A stretch of DNA of 64,000 nt from Symbiodinium natans (GCA_905221605.1 CAJNDS010002212.1:121001-185000); one strand, 5' to 3'. Positions 11,113 to 21,527 are shown, numbered from the stretch's first letter. Program-made: numbers and translations. Notes: generated by a model from the letters alone, not told the origin.

Positions 11113-11215
11113 TACTTGGAGTTTCACGGTACTTAATAACCAAGTAGATCTGTACTAATGACCTACATATAAGCCCCTTAAAGTGCCCCAACATGGTTAT
11201 CTGGGTTGTGCTTAA
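11113..11215. mobile_element. one-ended family A copy
   Basis: The left terminus TACTTGGAGTTTCACGGTAC and core CCTTAAAGTGCCCC are present; the right terminus is missing. Confidence 0.55.
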
Positions 11216-11305
11216 AAGCCTGTGAAAACTGTTGATGAATACGTTCCCTTGTAAGGAAAGAAGGGAAATTGAAAATCATCCCACAACCCAGTTTTCCGTA
11301 GTGGC

Positions 11306-11715
11306 ATGTCCTCAAGGGCCTCGTCGGCTGCATCGCGAGCCGCGCGACGTACTGTGCGCAGCGCCGCCTCTCACTCTGGCAACCGCGTGGTGAGACGTGA
11401 TCTCATGCGATGTGTTGCTAAGAGGCAAGCCGCTACGGCCATTTGTCTGGCAGCAGCCAGTGACCTGAAACAGTCAGACGTGCGTTGGAGGGCAATGGAA
11501 TGGAATGGAGGCACTGATGGCGGACGCTCATGCTGTCCAGGAGTCCACAAATGCCCTTCGTTTGCATCCGCATGATGCCTTGCATTTGGCAAGCGCGGAG
11601 CCCGAGCCACATGGACCGACTGCTCCTCCGCACAGTAACAGCCACGCGTTCTGCAAGAACACGACAGATTCACCTGCCGTGCCTGCCGCTGAAGTGATCT
11701 TAGCACACCTGTCAG
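11306..11715. other. GC-rich stretch with competing open frames
   Basis: Overlapping open frames on both strands (plus 11306-11575, minus 11371-11740), none with a motif or convincing splice pair. It may hold an exon. The longest minus frame runs through two foldback elements, so it is not a gene as it stands. Confidence 0.3.
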
Positions 11716-11718
11716 GAA

Positions 11719-11827
11719 CCCTAAGGGTACATGTACCCATGTAGCAGATAGTTGAGCCAGAAAGGGGTTCTCATATAGTAGCTTTAGGGCCCAAGCATAT
11801 ACTATATGGTTGCATGGACCCTTTGGG
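11719..11827. mobile_element. foldback element family B
   Basis: CCCTAAGGGTACATGTACCC at the left and CATGGACCCTTTGGG at the right, with internal GGGCCCAAG. Family consensus ends are CCCTAAGGGTCCATGTACC. Other copies lie at 12219, 16726, 19694, 21231, 21747, 37820, 52306 and 56387. Confidence 0.8.
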
Positions 11828-11922
11828 AAGTGGTCCGAGCCAAATGAGTGGCGGAGAGACTGTCTGCAGAAAGCTTGGGATCCTGCCTTGCGTGCTGGAA
11901 CCTTGCCTCGGCTACAGAAGTC

Positions 11923-12061
11923 TACTTGGAGGTTCATGGTACTTGTTATCCAACTACAACTGTACTCATAACTGTACTTATAATTACTATATTGGGGCAC
12001 TTAAGGTGCTTCTAAGTGGGTTCTAAGTACAGTTAGAATTGGTTACATGAACCTCCAAGTA
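11923..12061. mobile_element. foldback element family A
   Basis: TACTTGGAGGTTCATGGTAC at the left and CATGAACCTCCAAGTA at the right, with the canonical core GGGGCACTTAAGGTGCTTCT. It lies about 95 bp from a family B copy. Confidence 0.85.
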
Positions 12062-12218
12062 TCTCAGCTAACTAATCATGCGAGGGACTGGGTATGCCCT
12101 GAGAGCCTTGCATGGGATCAGTCTTGGCCCTTGATCCAGTCGGAAGCACCTTCAAGGGTAGGGTTTAGGGTTTAGGGTTTAGGGTTTAGACGCTCACACT
12201 CTAGGGTTTAGGGTCTAG

Positions 12219-12318
12219 GGCTATAAGGGTCCATGTACCTATAGAGGGACTACTTGGGCCTTATTTAAGGATTTTGGGGCCCAAGCACATAATGATGAGG
12301 TACATGGACCCTTAAGGG
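12219..12318. mobile_element. foldback element family B
   Basis: TATAAGGGTCCATGTACCTA at the left and TACATGGACCCTTA at the right. It is preceded directly by short TTTAGGG blocks (12160-12215). Confidence 0.75.
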
Positions 12319-12463
12319 TAGGGCATGGTAGGGCCGAGCAGACAGACAACCCTGAGTGGTAAGCAGAGTTCTGGTGGGTTCAATCTAAAAACCGACTTCT
12401 GAACATGGGGCACATCGTGGAGCTACTCAGAGTACATGAACTGAGCGGTGCCCAAAACCCTAA

Positions 12464-12567
12464 CTTAGTTGTCCAGTACCTAGGGGAAGTAAAGGTTAAC
12501 CTTCGAGATTTTCAGGGGATTATATTGCCCCAAAAAGGTTAAAGGTTATTTACTCTACTACTAAGCT
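12464..12567. mobile_element. foldback element family F, copy 1
   Basis: CTTAGTTGTCCAGTACCTAG at the left and TACTCTACTACTAAG at the right, flanked by CTAA on both sides (4-bp target duplication). The second copy, at 17833-17941, forms an intron. Confidence 0.75.
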
Positions 12568-12599
12568 AATCCCACTGCATTTCGGGGTCAAACATATGC

Positions 12600-13345
12600 T
12601 TCGGGCAGCTTGGCTTGCGACAACTCTCTGGGTTTTTTCTGCTTGCGCCGGCAGCAGCAGCTTACGGCGCTTGCGGCAACAATGCTGTCCCAGAATTGCT
12701 TACGCTACCTAACGGAAGACAACACTTTGCTTATGCCAAACCTTGTTTATGAAAGACCTTGTCTGGTCTAAGGATGGTTTTGATTTCCGCAATTTGGCGT
12801 CCGCTAGTTACATCTACTACTGCTGCTAATCATACTGCTACTGCTACCCTTGCTACTAGCATCAGGCAGTAAGTTACGAAGTTTCCACAGGCTTTTCAAG
12901 CAGGACTCTCTCAGGAAACATGGGATTGAGGGTGTAGGTTATAAAGATTCGGACCTAGGGGTGCAGGGTATAGAGATTCGGATCTTGGGTCTAGTTGATT
13001 CTTACTACTGCTATTAGTATGAACTGTTGATACTCGTACTACTGTTTCTCTCAGTACTATGATTACGATGTTCGCGGATTCCTACTCTTGTTGCTATGAT
13101 TTCTGAGATTAGTCCGAATGCTAGTCTTACGTTACTTTGTGGCCTTGCTATTCACCTTTCATACTAGTAGTAACCATGTACATTGACATATTTCGCTTAT
13201 GTTGCTATGGCGTTACTTCTATTGCTTGCATGGCATCGATGAGTACTAGTGCTATTGGTACGATTATAATGGAGCTCGTGCTTTTGATGAAACTCGTACG
13301 GTGATTTCCCATACATGCTCACCCTGAGCACTGCTATGATGAGAA
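12600..13345. other. stretch without a supportable gene
   Basis: TACTACTGCT-like simple motifs and scattered stops on both strands. I see no gene, element or splice signal here. Confidence 0.5.
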
Positions 13346-13350
13346 AGTCT

Positions 13351-13402
13351 CCCTAAACCTAAACCCTAAACCCTAAACCCTAAACCCTAAACCCTAAACC
13401 CT
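13351..13402. repeat. telomere-like tract (CCCTAAA)
   Basis: Seven CCCTAAA units. A short TTTAGGG block follows at 13513-13533. Confidence 0.85.
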
Positions 13403-13614
13403 GAGCATGCCGCACCTGGCCCACGGGGCTGGCATGCAGCAGGCCAGCGGATGCCAAACATCGGATCTGTGCGTGAACCCGACCTCTGGTCACGCAGATG
13501 TTGCAATACCCTCAGGGTTTAGGGTTTAGGGTTTCGGGTACAGGTATTATGTACTTGGGCTCTAACATCCCTAAGTAGGAGGCACTTTAAGGCCCCAGCC
13601 GGCCCTTTCAGGTC

Positions 13615-13800
13615 TTGCACATTGTGTCAGGACAACCTGAGACCCTGGCAGGACTCCGACAGGCCAGGCCGACGAAACTCGACCCTCAGCAAGCCGTGCG
13701 CCGTGCTCTGGCCGAGTCGCTCTCGAGTGCGGAGGATTCGGGTTTTGATGCTCATGCTCCCACAAGGAAGGCCCAGAGTCGTCTGGCCAGTTCTCCATAA
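13615..13800 (+). CDS. possible plus-strand coding segment, unrecognised
   Basis: A plus-strand frame of about 60 codons ending TAA, with protein-like composition (RQARPTKLDPQQAVRRALAE). An AG lies just upstream. The opposite frame is also open, no family is recognised and the strand disagrees with the named genes, so this is weak. Confidence 0.2.
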   Translation: MHIVSGQPETLAGLRQARPTKLDPQQAVRRALAESLSSAEDSGFDAHAPTRKAQSRLASSP

Positions 13801-13839
13801 TGGGGAACCCTCATCTTACAGCCCCAGTAGGCTCCAATA

Positions 13840-14225
13840 GATATATATATATATATATATATATTTATTTATTTGTTTATATTTATGTATATATATATAT
13901 ATAATAATAATAAGAAGAAGAAATACTAATAAATATAAATATAAATATAAATATAAATATAAATATAAATATCGATATAGATATCAATATAGATGTGAAT
14001 ATAAACACAAAAAAATAAATATATATATATATATACATATGTAAACAAATAGAAAACACACATAAATAAATGAATAAAAGAATAAAAGAATAAAAGAAGA
14101 AATGAATAAATGAGTCAATGAATAAATGAATAAATTAATAAATGAATAAATGAATAAATGAATAAATGAATAAATAAATAAATAAATAAATATATATATA
14201 TATATACATGTATATAAATAAAACA
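13840..14225. repeat. AT microsatellite block ((TA)n, (AAATAT)n, (AATA)n)
   Basis: Successive TA, ATAAAT and GAATAAAT tandem runs. Open frames inside it (IYLFIYLF) reflect the repeat. Confidence 0.9.
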
Positions 14226-14365
14226 TGTTCCCCGAAGTCGTCCCAAACGAGCCCCTATGGACGGCCTGAGTTGAGCACACAGCCGCCTCAGGTCCGGCGG
14301 CTGCCAATGGACGAAAGCATGCCGTGCAGATGGCTGCTGGGAACTCTTTGGCAGCACGAACCTCG

Positions 14366-14416
14366 GGGTTTAGGGTTTAGGGTTTAGGGTTTAGGGTTTA
14401 GGGTTTAGGGTTTAGA
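14366..14416. repeat. telomere-like tract (TTTAGGG, 7 units)
   Basis: Perfect TTTAGGG repeats. Confidence 0.9.
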
Positions 14417-14544
14417 TGAGCCAGGAGCACATGGATGTGGTTAGGCCCCCCAATACAGTTCTGCGATAGCTACAAGCGGTTCATGAAAATGCCCTCTGAC
14501 ATTTAAAGCACATAAGGGTTTAAGACTGTCACTGTATAGGGGCC

Positions 14545-14666
14545 TACTCGGAGGTCCATGGTACTTAACCCAAGAATATCTGTACTTATAATCAAATTTT
14601 AACCATGTTAGGGCACAATATAAGTGCAGTTTTTGTTGGTCAAACAGTACCATGAACCTCCAAGTA
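14545..14666. mobile_element. foldback element family A
   Basis: TACTCGGAGGTCCATGGTAC at the left and GTACCATGAACCTCCAAGTA at the right, about 120 bp with a shortened core. Confidence 0.8.
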
Positions 14667-15064
14667 ACCCAACTGACCCAACCATTTGAGTTGGCAGAGG
14701 TTCCCGCACGAGAGTGCAGCATCTCCGCAGACGCTCCAAACACGTCGGCCTCTTCAGCCTGTGGCGGCCCTAAATCCTGAACCCTATCTAAACCCCAAAC
14801 CCTAAACCCTAAAGGAATTGGGCAGCTTCCCTCAATTCGCCCCCCTCTTGCAATGCCCCAAGAGGCTTTTTGGCCAGATGTTTTGTTTTTGCTTACCCCC
14901 CCCCCCCCCCCTGAGAGGGTGCTTCATGCTGTTTAGGGCTTTCTGGTTTGAGGCTTCCGGGGCCTAGGGCCGAGGGCATTTCCCGAGCAAACAGGGGTGC
15001 TCAACAAGCGCAAGCGAGGAGAATTCCGGGGTTCCATGCTGCGCCATGAATTTGTGCCATCTGC

Positions 15065-15286
15065 TACTTGGAGGTTCATGGTACTTGTTAACCCCATAGT
15101 AACTGTACTTGTAACCCAACTATAACCATATTAGGGCACTTCAGGGGCTTATAAGTGGGTTATAAGCACAGTTATCATTGCTTAATAAGTACTCTAAACC
15201 CTAAACCCTAAACCCGAAACCCTAAACCCTAAACCCTAAACCCTAAACCCTAAATTGGGTTAATGAGTACCATGAACCTCCAAGTA
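15065..15286. mobile_element. family A element split by a CCCTAAA tract
   Basis: Both family A termini are intact (15065 and 15286). A telomere-like tract occupies about 15194-15254. The bases before it (ATTGCTTAATAAGTAC) are repeated, slightly changed, after it (ATTGGGTTAATGAGTAC), so the tract is flanked by a 16-17-bp duplication of element sequence. Confidence 0.85.
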
Positions 15287-15397
15287 CCTGGTTCCCCAGC
15301 TGGCAGCAACACGGCGCTGAGGCCGCGCACCTGGTTTTGTCCTTCTAGACGGCCACTTCTCGGATCGGGCCTGTGGGCATCTGAGCATGAACCGAGT

Positions 15398-15506
15398 CTA
15401 CTAATTGCTTAAGAACCCTGAAAAATTAAAAACGATTCTTCCTTACTAAGGGTAATATAGGGATAGTTTCTTTTAAACTCTTCTGGGGTTCTTAAGCGAA
15501 TAGTAG
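15398..15506. mobile_element. foldback element family K
   Basis: CTACTAATTGCTTAAGAACC at the left pairs with GGTTCTTAAGCGAATAGTAG at the right, with an AT-rich core. Single copy in the window. Confidence 0.7.
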
Positions 15507-15635
15507 CTGAATGCTGCACTCGCGCGCGTCAGACTGCCTCGGAACGGGCCGTGCTTCCGAAGGAGCTTGCGCAGGGGCAGCCCTGCGGCCGTCTCTGCAA
15601 GCAAGGGCACCAAGAAGCCCTACACACCCTAAACC

Positions 15636-15911
15636 CTAAACCTTAGACCCTACGAGTTGGTTCGGCCTTGCCGCTGCTTTCATCTTTCGGCGCTTTTTGG
15701 CCTTGCCAAGCAGGCGGGGCATGGCGGAGACCCACTGCGCCAGGCACTGATCCCTCGAGCACCTTCTTCTTCTTCCTTTTGCTGTGGCCTTGGGGCCACG
15801 TGGCATAAGAGGGACCCGCGTGCTAGATGCAAGCTGCTCCGAATCCACCCCCAAAGTGCAATAGAACAAGCTCAAGAATGCATCCGGACTTGTTTCGGCG
15901 TTGTCAGTCAT
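15636..15911 (-). CDS. possible minus-strand exon(s), unrecognised
   Basis: A minus open frame of 91 codons. Its first half (containing ETSPDAFLSLFYCTLGVDSE) reads as plausible protein, whereas in the second half an alternative frame (KRKKKVLEG) looks as good, which hints at a splice inside. No family recognised. A short CCCTAAA tract abuts at 15627-15650. Confidence 0.3.
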   Translation of the reverse strand: MTDNAETSPDAFLSLFYCTLGVDSEQLASSTRVPLMPRGPKATAKGRRRRCSRDQCLAQWVSAMPRLLGKAKKRRKMKAAARPNQLVGSKV

Positions 15912-15961
15912 CTATGGAGATGGTCGCGTCTGCACAAGCCTTAGTCATCAGGCATACAGCT

Positions 15962-16024
15962 AACCCTAAACCCTAAACCCTAAACCCGAAACCCTAAACC
16001 CTAAACCCTGAACCATTAACCCTG
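15962..16024. repeat. telomere-like tract (CCCTAAA)
   Basis: About nine units, slightly degenerate at the right. Confidence 0.85.
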
Positions 16025-16163
16025 CCTGCGGTTCGGCCGGCTATGCGGGAGCAAAAAAACACCCTAAACGCTTCGGGTCCGTCATTTCACACCAACCAGT
16101 GTCCCAATGTGCCAAGCATCGGTCACTTCCTCCACCTCGTCATCGCTAACCACCTTTGAGACC

Positions 16164-16302
16164 ACATATGAACCCCTAAAGAGTTTATGGTTCATATACC
16201 CGAATTTAGGGATTATAGCTGTAGAGGATACATGACCCCATGTTTTCCTAAACCCTAAAACCTAAACCTTAAAAACCCTAAACCCTTTTGGGGTTCATAT
16301 GG
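16164..16302. mobile_element. foldback element (CATATGAACCCC termini) containing CCCTAAA
   Basis: CATATGAACCCCTAAAGAG at the left pairs with CTTTTGGGGTTCATATG at the right. A CCCTAAA tract lies inside at 16249-16287, as in several family A and D copies. Confidence 0.65.
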
Positions 16303-16725
16303 GTCCCCCAAGGCACGCTTGCAGCTGTCTGAGCTGAGGCTGTCTGCTCCTTCCGCTGCCGCCTCGCCAGGCGACGTGCAGCACCTTGGGGGCGGGTTAG
16401 GGTTTAGGGCTTAGGGTTTAGGCAGAATCATCAGGCCCCTGTGCTGGGCAGCAACCTCCATCTCTCCCTTCATATGTAGTAATGTTTGGGTAAGAATTAT
16501 ATAATCATATAATATAGAATACAATCGGAATGCATGGTACTCCCCAAACGAGCATGGCAGCACATGGGTTGCACGGAATGGTAGGGCCCCAAGCCTTCAG
16601 CTTGTGCCTTGGCCCTCTCTTCCGCCTTGCGCTTCCTCCTCTCCTCGCCAGGGTTCTCGACGCTGGCTCCGTTGGTGGCGGGCTCCGTAGCCTCCCCAGG
16701 AACAGCGGCTTCATTATTGCCATGA

Positions 16726-16834
16726 CCCTAAGGGTCCATGTACCTATATAGTGTATACTTGGCCCCTAAAGCTACTATATAGGAACCCCTTTAAAGCCAA
16801 AGTATCTAGTACATAGGTACATGGACCCTTTGGG
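16726..16834. mobile_element. foldback element family B
   Basis: CCCTAAGGGTCCATGTACCT at the left and AGGTACATGGACCCTTTGGG at the right, flanked by ATGA on both sides. Confidence 0.85.
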
Positions 16835-16995
16835 ATGAGCTACTCTTGCTACTGAGTGCCATATGTGATATTGCTACGAATAGTGCCGAGCTGTACTAAA
16901 ACAAGCTCCCACAGATGATCGACAAAGCTGCTGGTTGCCTCACCTAGTCGTCTTACATATCATCATGTGATCTTACGTAAGAAACCATATATAGA

Positions 16996-19684
16996 TCATC
17001 CTTCAACTCTTCTCCAGAAAGGCACGAGCTTGTGCCAGTTTGCCAAGGCCTGACGGACGTCACCTTTGCCCTCGCCAGCTGGTTCCTTCTGAGGAATTGG
17101 CTTTGGTGGTTCACCCGGCGCTGCCTTCCCTGGGACCTCTGGTGTGGGAGACGTGGGTATGGGCTCGGGTTTGGGTTCGGCGGGCTCCTCCAGTGCGCCA
17201 GCCACCGGGGCTGCTGCTGGCTCCTTCTGAGCGCTTGCCTCTACCTGAGCCGCTTCCTCTGCATCGAGCTGCGCCTGCATTTCCTCCATCTGCGCGAACA
17301 TCTCCTCTTCGCTGAGGGACACGGGTGCAGCGGGCTGCGTGCGGCGGACGGAACCCGCTGGAGGCGGCGGCGGGCGCGCGTCGCAAATTGAAGCCTCCAC
17401 CTTGCGGCTCCAGCCACTCCCTTCGTGGAGTTTGGGTACCTGGCGACCGCCACTAAGCACCCAGTTCCTCTTGTCAGCGGTTTCACCGAGCACATCTCGA
17501 ACCTCCCCAGCAGTGCAGCCGTACCTATTGTGATTTATCACAACCTTCTCCGGCTGGTTGTCTGGCCTAGCTTTCGTAGCCTGCTTAGGGGCGAAAGCTT
17601 TCTGAGCCTTCTTCACTGGCCAGCAGATGTCATCCTCACTGAACCAGTGGCGCTGCTCCCCCACACCTGCAAGTCTGTACGGAAATGCCCCACCATCATC
17701 TTTGAAGATTCGGAACACTTTGCCGATGGCTTCCGGCAGGTAGCGCTTCATGATCATGGTGTCTCGGATCTGCACCCTGTCCCCGATTGTCGGTCTTCGA
17801 TAGGCCGCCACGGCTTCCTCCTCCTGCTCTTCCTTAGTTGTCCAGTAACCTAGAGGAGTTAAAGGTTAACCTTTGGGAATGTTATAGGGATTGTTGTTAA
17901 TATCCCAAAAAAGTACAAGGTTACCTACTCTACTACTCAGCTTCGTTTTCTGCTGGCTCCTGCTTCTTGGGCTTCGGCTCCCGGGGGTCCTTCATGGCCT
18001 TCCGGCAGAGGGCGACCAGGTAGTGCTTGCTGGGCTCGCCCTTCGGTATGTCGTGCCCGGCCTGCCAGCTTCTCAGAACAAGGCCACCGCCCACTTGGGC
18101 AAACTACCTGGAGGTTCATGGTACTTATTCATCCAGTAGTACCTGTGCTTTTAACCCAATTATGAGTATAACCATAGTGGGGCACTTAAGGGGCTTACAT
18201 GTGGGTTATAAGTGCAGATATCATTCCTAAACCCTAAACCCTAAACCCTAAATTGGGTGAAGAAGTACCATGAACCTCCAAGTAGGACAATGTCTGGCGA
18301 ACTTTGGGAGAGAGGCTCCTGCTCGATCCGGTCACGCAGCTGCTTCTCCGTGAGGAGATGGAGCTCCACAATCTACCAGGATGGGCTTAGGGTTTAGGGT
18401 TTAGGGTTTAGGGTTTAGGGTTTAGGGTTTAGGGCTATTATACCCTATAATCCCTTAAAAAGCCCTTTATAGGGTTCATGATGGGGATTCTAAGGCCGAA
18501 TAGCCCATCCTGGTAAGGGCAGGCAGGACCCAGCGGCTGCTTCAAGCTGTTGCTTCTCGCGATGCAGAGCAAACTCTACCCAAGCTTTCCCCGAGTTCAC
18601 GCCACGCCCAAAGTGCCCCAACCCACAAGAAGCACGCACCCTTCTCCCTGTGCCGGCTTTCCGCCTGCTTCTCATCGTCCGGGCAGGGGATGTTGTCGAA
18701 GTCCAGCGGTTTAGGGTCCGGCCTGGGGACTCCCTTTGCTTCTTCCGCCCTCTTCTCTTCAGCCTGCCAGTTGCGCCCTTCGAAGCGGGACTTGAACAGC
18801 ATGCTTGCATGCTTGAAGACGAAAGCAAAGCAACAGAAGCACATCTTAAGGGATATAAGGAGGGACCCCTAGAAGGGACCCTGAATCTGATTTCCCTATA
18901 TAAGCCTTTTTGGTCCCTTATAAGGGCTCCTCCTGCGAGTTCCTTAACATCCTTTCAAACCTGCATGCGCCACACCGAGCTCCTGGGCTACCTTTTCAGA
19001 CTTCTCGGCTTCAGCTTTCTTGACGACACTTATGAGGTCCGCCTCCCAGGGTCAACAGCCAAGCAAGGCACAAGACCGAGAGGGTCTATTTGGAGTGCTA
19101 TGCTGGCATGGGCTAGCCGAGAACAGCAAGAACGAAGCAGTCAGTATGGTTTCTGGGCACCTTGTTCCAGAACAGTACTGCAGCTGGGCCCTCTGGGTTC
19201 CTGCACCCCCCAACTACCCTTTGAATTCAGGGGGCTGATATACCCTACTATGGTCAAAGGGGTGCTGGTAAACCCGAAACCTTAATCCCTAAAACGTAAG
19301 CCCTTAACCCTAGCCCTGTCGTGGGGTGACTGTAGCACCTTCTCAAGATGGCCGTCAGGAAGGGAGGCACCAGCCCAGAAGAGTCGCTTCTTCAGGTCTG
19401 CCACCTTACAAAATGCAAGGCTTTGCAAGGCTTTGCTCCCCAGGCTTGGGTTTAGGGTTTAGGGGGTTTAGGGGTTTAGGGCGCTTAGGATTTAGGGCTT
19501 AGGGTTGCGGCTTTAGGGGTCTAGGGTCTAAGGCTTAGCAGTGCACGCAAGAGCTTGCACTTGCTGCTTGGGCCCCGTTAGGAGTTCGGAACTGTCAAAT
19601 GAGGAGCGGGCAGAGAGCTTTTCAAGGTCTGCTGCCAAGAGCGACATGGCCAGGCTTGCCGCTTGCTCAGGAAATCTTCTTGTA
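16996..19684 (-). CDS. charged coiled-coil protein with C-terminal SH3-like module
   Basis: Exons, 5' to 3' on minus: about 19575-19684, 19339-19404, 18961-19042, about 18640-18830, about 18520-18600, 18289-18372, 17945-18103 and 16996-17832 (stop). The last three are fixed by matching phase-0 junctions. The product is rich in Glu, Lys and Ala (KKAEAEKSEKVAQEL, QAEEKRAEEAKG), suggesting coiled coil. The last exon opens with an acidic run, then a compact module (TIGDRVQIRD ... GKVFRIFKDDGGAFPYRL ... HWFSEDDI) resembling the small SH3-like barrels of mind-bomb-type proteins, then a Pro/Ala/Glu-rich tail. 19339-19404 (VADLKKRLFWAGASLPDG) is faintly SAP-like. Introns contain families B, D, A and F. 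No named orthologue recognised; the full 5' end may lie beyond 20.4 kb. Confidence 0.6.
17833..17941. mobile_element. foldback element family F forming an intron
   Basis: On minus the element begins CTGAGTAGTAGAG and ends GGACAACTAAG, with GAAG on both sides (4-bp target duplication). The coding frame continues from ...PAEN into EEQEEEAV when the element plus one GAAG copy is removed as a GA-AG intron (or a GC-AG intron with one extra Glu codon). It is the clearest introner-like case in the window. Confidence 0.8.
18105..18284. mobile_element. family A element with CCCTAAA insert, forming an intron
   Basis: TACCTGGAGGTTCATGGTAC at the left and GTACCATGAACCTCCAAGTA at the right. CCCTAAA units occupy about 18226-18252. 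The minus-strand intron is 18104-18288: GT, two further bases, the element, and one G, so the element's terminal TA plus that G makes the TAG acceptor. Exons on both sides are phase 0. Confidence 0.8.
18374..18513. mobile_element. family D element with TTTAGGG insert, at an intron end
   Basis: TACCAGGATGGGCT at the left and AGCCCATCCTGGTA at the right. TTTAGGG units at about 18387-18433 interrupt the left arm after GGGCT, and GGGCT is repeated after the tract. The downstream minus exon (18289-18372) begins one base beyond the element, again making TA|G the acceptor. Confidence 0.8.
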
Positions 19685-19693
19685 ATGGTACAG

Positions 19694-19802
19694 CCCTAAG
19701 AGTCCATGAACCTAGATAGGGAATACTTGGGCCTTAAAGTACCTCCTATTTAGGGACTCTAAGACCCAAGTACATGAGAATGAGGTACGTGGACCCTTCG
19801 GG
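19694..19802. mobile_element. foldback element family B
   Basis: CCCTAAGAGTCCATGAACCT at the left and AGGTACGTGGACCCTTCGGG at the right. It ends about 9 bp from the acceptor of the minus exon at 19575-19684, like the copy near the EDR2-type exon 4. Confidence 0.75.
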
Positions 19803-20110
19803 TGGGTCTAGTCGTAAACAAATTACATGGTAGTGCTATATTCATATGGTATAATGACACTATCATGCTATAGGATACGAATACCATCAGTGGTTCAACA
19901 TGTGCTGCGCTGGGGCCAACTAATTATCGCCCACCAGACGGCGGACATAGTTAGGCTAAAGCACCTTGAGCCAATGCAGCTGATAACGGCTGCATGACCC
20001 TCGTGTGCATGCGGCCTTATAGTTAAGCTCGGCACAATGTAGCCTCTCGAGCCGCGACTGCCGAGGGCCAGACGCTTGCGAATTTTGGCCGCCTTTCCTA
20101 GTCTCAAGAC

Positions 20111-20227
20111 ATACCCAGAGAGCCCAATACACCATATTAAAGGAATATACCTTACAAAAACTATAAAAGCATCCTTAAGGTACCTAAGGCAGTATATTCC
20201 TTAAGGGGTATTGGGCTCTTTGGGTAT
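20111..20227. mobile_element. foldback element family J
   Basis: ATACCCAGAGAGCCCAATAC at the left and GTATTGGGCTCTTTGGGTAT at the right, a close partner of the copy at 10642-10763. Confidence 0.8.
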
Positions 20228-20394
20228 CAAGGCAAAGCCTTGCGGGATTGCTTTAAAAGAGAGGCTGGGAGGAGAGAATTCCACATGCACGGTGGTCCTT
20301 GGAAAGACCGAGGTGGAGCAGACTCACCCGTGATGATGACATCCTCATCCTCACCTGAAGGCTTGCATCCGAATCAACTCATATTATTTGGCTT

Positions 20395-20620
20395 CCGTAC
20401 CATGGTCGTGGCTGTCGACAACAACGATGCCGTTCGCCAGCATGCCTTCCATGACCGGTTTAGGGTTTAGGGCTTAGGGTTCACCATTTCTTGGCATCCG
20501 ACGCCAGCGACCCTAAACTCGAGATTGTTACCCAAACCTCAAGCAGAACGGATGCCCGCTGCACCATGACACTGAGGATCGCATGGCCGAAGCATGTGCT
20601 AGATGAGTTCGTGCAGATTT
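20395..20620 (-). CDS. unassigned minus-strand exons
   Basis: Two short stretches look coding: about 20395-20466 (containing MLANGIVVVDSHDHG) and about 20535-20605 (containing HAILSVMVQRASVLLE, between an AG and a GT). They may be earlier exons of the coiled-coil gene or belong to another gene. No family recognised. Confidence 0.35.
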
Positions 20621-21057
20621 CTGTAGCTGGTCTGAGCTGATTGAACTGCCGCCGTTTAGGGTTTTCGCATGGCTTGCTCCGGCGAACATGCGGTTTGTGA
20701 ACGTGGGATCGGGATTCGTGGTTTGCAGGTGCAAGCATCCGCGCCACTCGCCGATTGCACCAGTGTGGCACTAGGAGGTCACGCTGTTGTACCACATTAG
20801 AATGAAAGTGTATCTGAATATTAATTTGTACATAAATCTGTATATATTTGTATATATGTATATGTATATGGGGGGTTTACGAAAACAGGGTAGCCTAAAA
20901 TGCCCCACAAATGGTGAAACCCTTACAATGAGGAACCCAATAAGGAACCCCCCCGCTCCAGCGTTGAGCCGCAGGAGCCGGAACGCGTAGTGACGAGGAT
21001 CATCTGAAGAACATGGTGGGAGCTGATTTATCGTGGAACGTGCTGAAAGAACTCGAG

Positions 21058-21149
21058 CTAAAGGCTCCTATGTAGTGCCTTTTTGGGGTGGTGTTCTAGA
21101 ATCCCTAGAACTAACGCAACAACAAGAACTACGTTGGAGCCTTCAGGTA
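21058..21149. mobile_element. foldback element family C
   Basis: CTAAAGGCTCCTATGTAGTG at the left and CGTTGGAGCCTTCAGGTA at the right. Family C ends are ACCTGAAGGCTCCTATGTAG; a TTTTTGGGG block is mirrored in the interior. Copies also at 24141, 32212, 37160, 38377, 39178, 39646, 50733 and 56946. Confidence 0.8.
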
Positions 21150-21230
21150 GCATGCACGACACAACAGCAACGTTTTGCAGCGGCCGGTCAGTCGGCAACA
21201 TACTGGTCTGTCCCGCTTTCTTCAGGCAAA

Positions 21231-21334
21231 CCCTAAGGATCCGTGTACCTATATAGTATATACTTTGGCCTTAAAGGGGTCCCTATATAGTAGCTTTAGG
21301 GCCCAAGTTTATACTATATAGGGATCCTTAGGGG
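21231..21334. mobile_element. foldback element family B
   Basis: CCCTAAGGATCCGTGTACCT at the left and TATATAGGGATCCTTAGGG at the right. It lies just downstream (minus sense) of the EDR2-type gene. Confidence 0.8.
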
Positions 21335-21527
21335 GTAGAAGCTCATCTCTAGCAAACAAGTCAGTCAAAGAAAGACGCAGGAGGCCGTTTGTGCAAGGAG
21401 GTCGTCTCCGACTGTTTCTGAAGAGGGCCCTGGCTCACTGGCGCATTCATGATCTCGTCCAGGTCCACAAAGCGAAGCGTTGAAGATGCCCACACTCCTT
21501 GGCATGGTGCAAGTTGCTCTTCTGTGC

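Noticed and set aside
11371-12000. 209-codon minus frame
   Set aside because: It runs through a family B and a family A foldback element, so it cannot be one protein as it stands; any true exon inside is shorter.
13984-14357. Hydrophobic IYLFIYLF-type frames
   Set aside because: AT microsatellite read through; no gene context. Similar frames at 25419-25676, 26720-27245 and 29920-30150 were dropped for the same reason.
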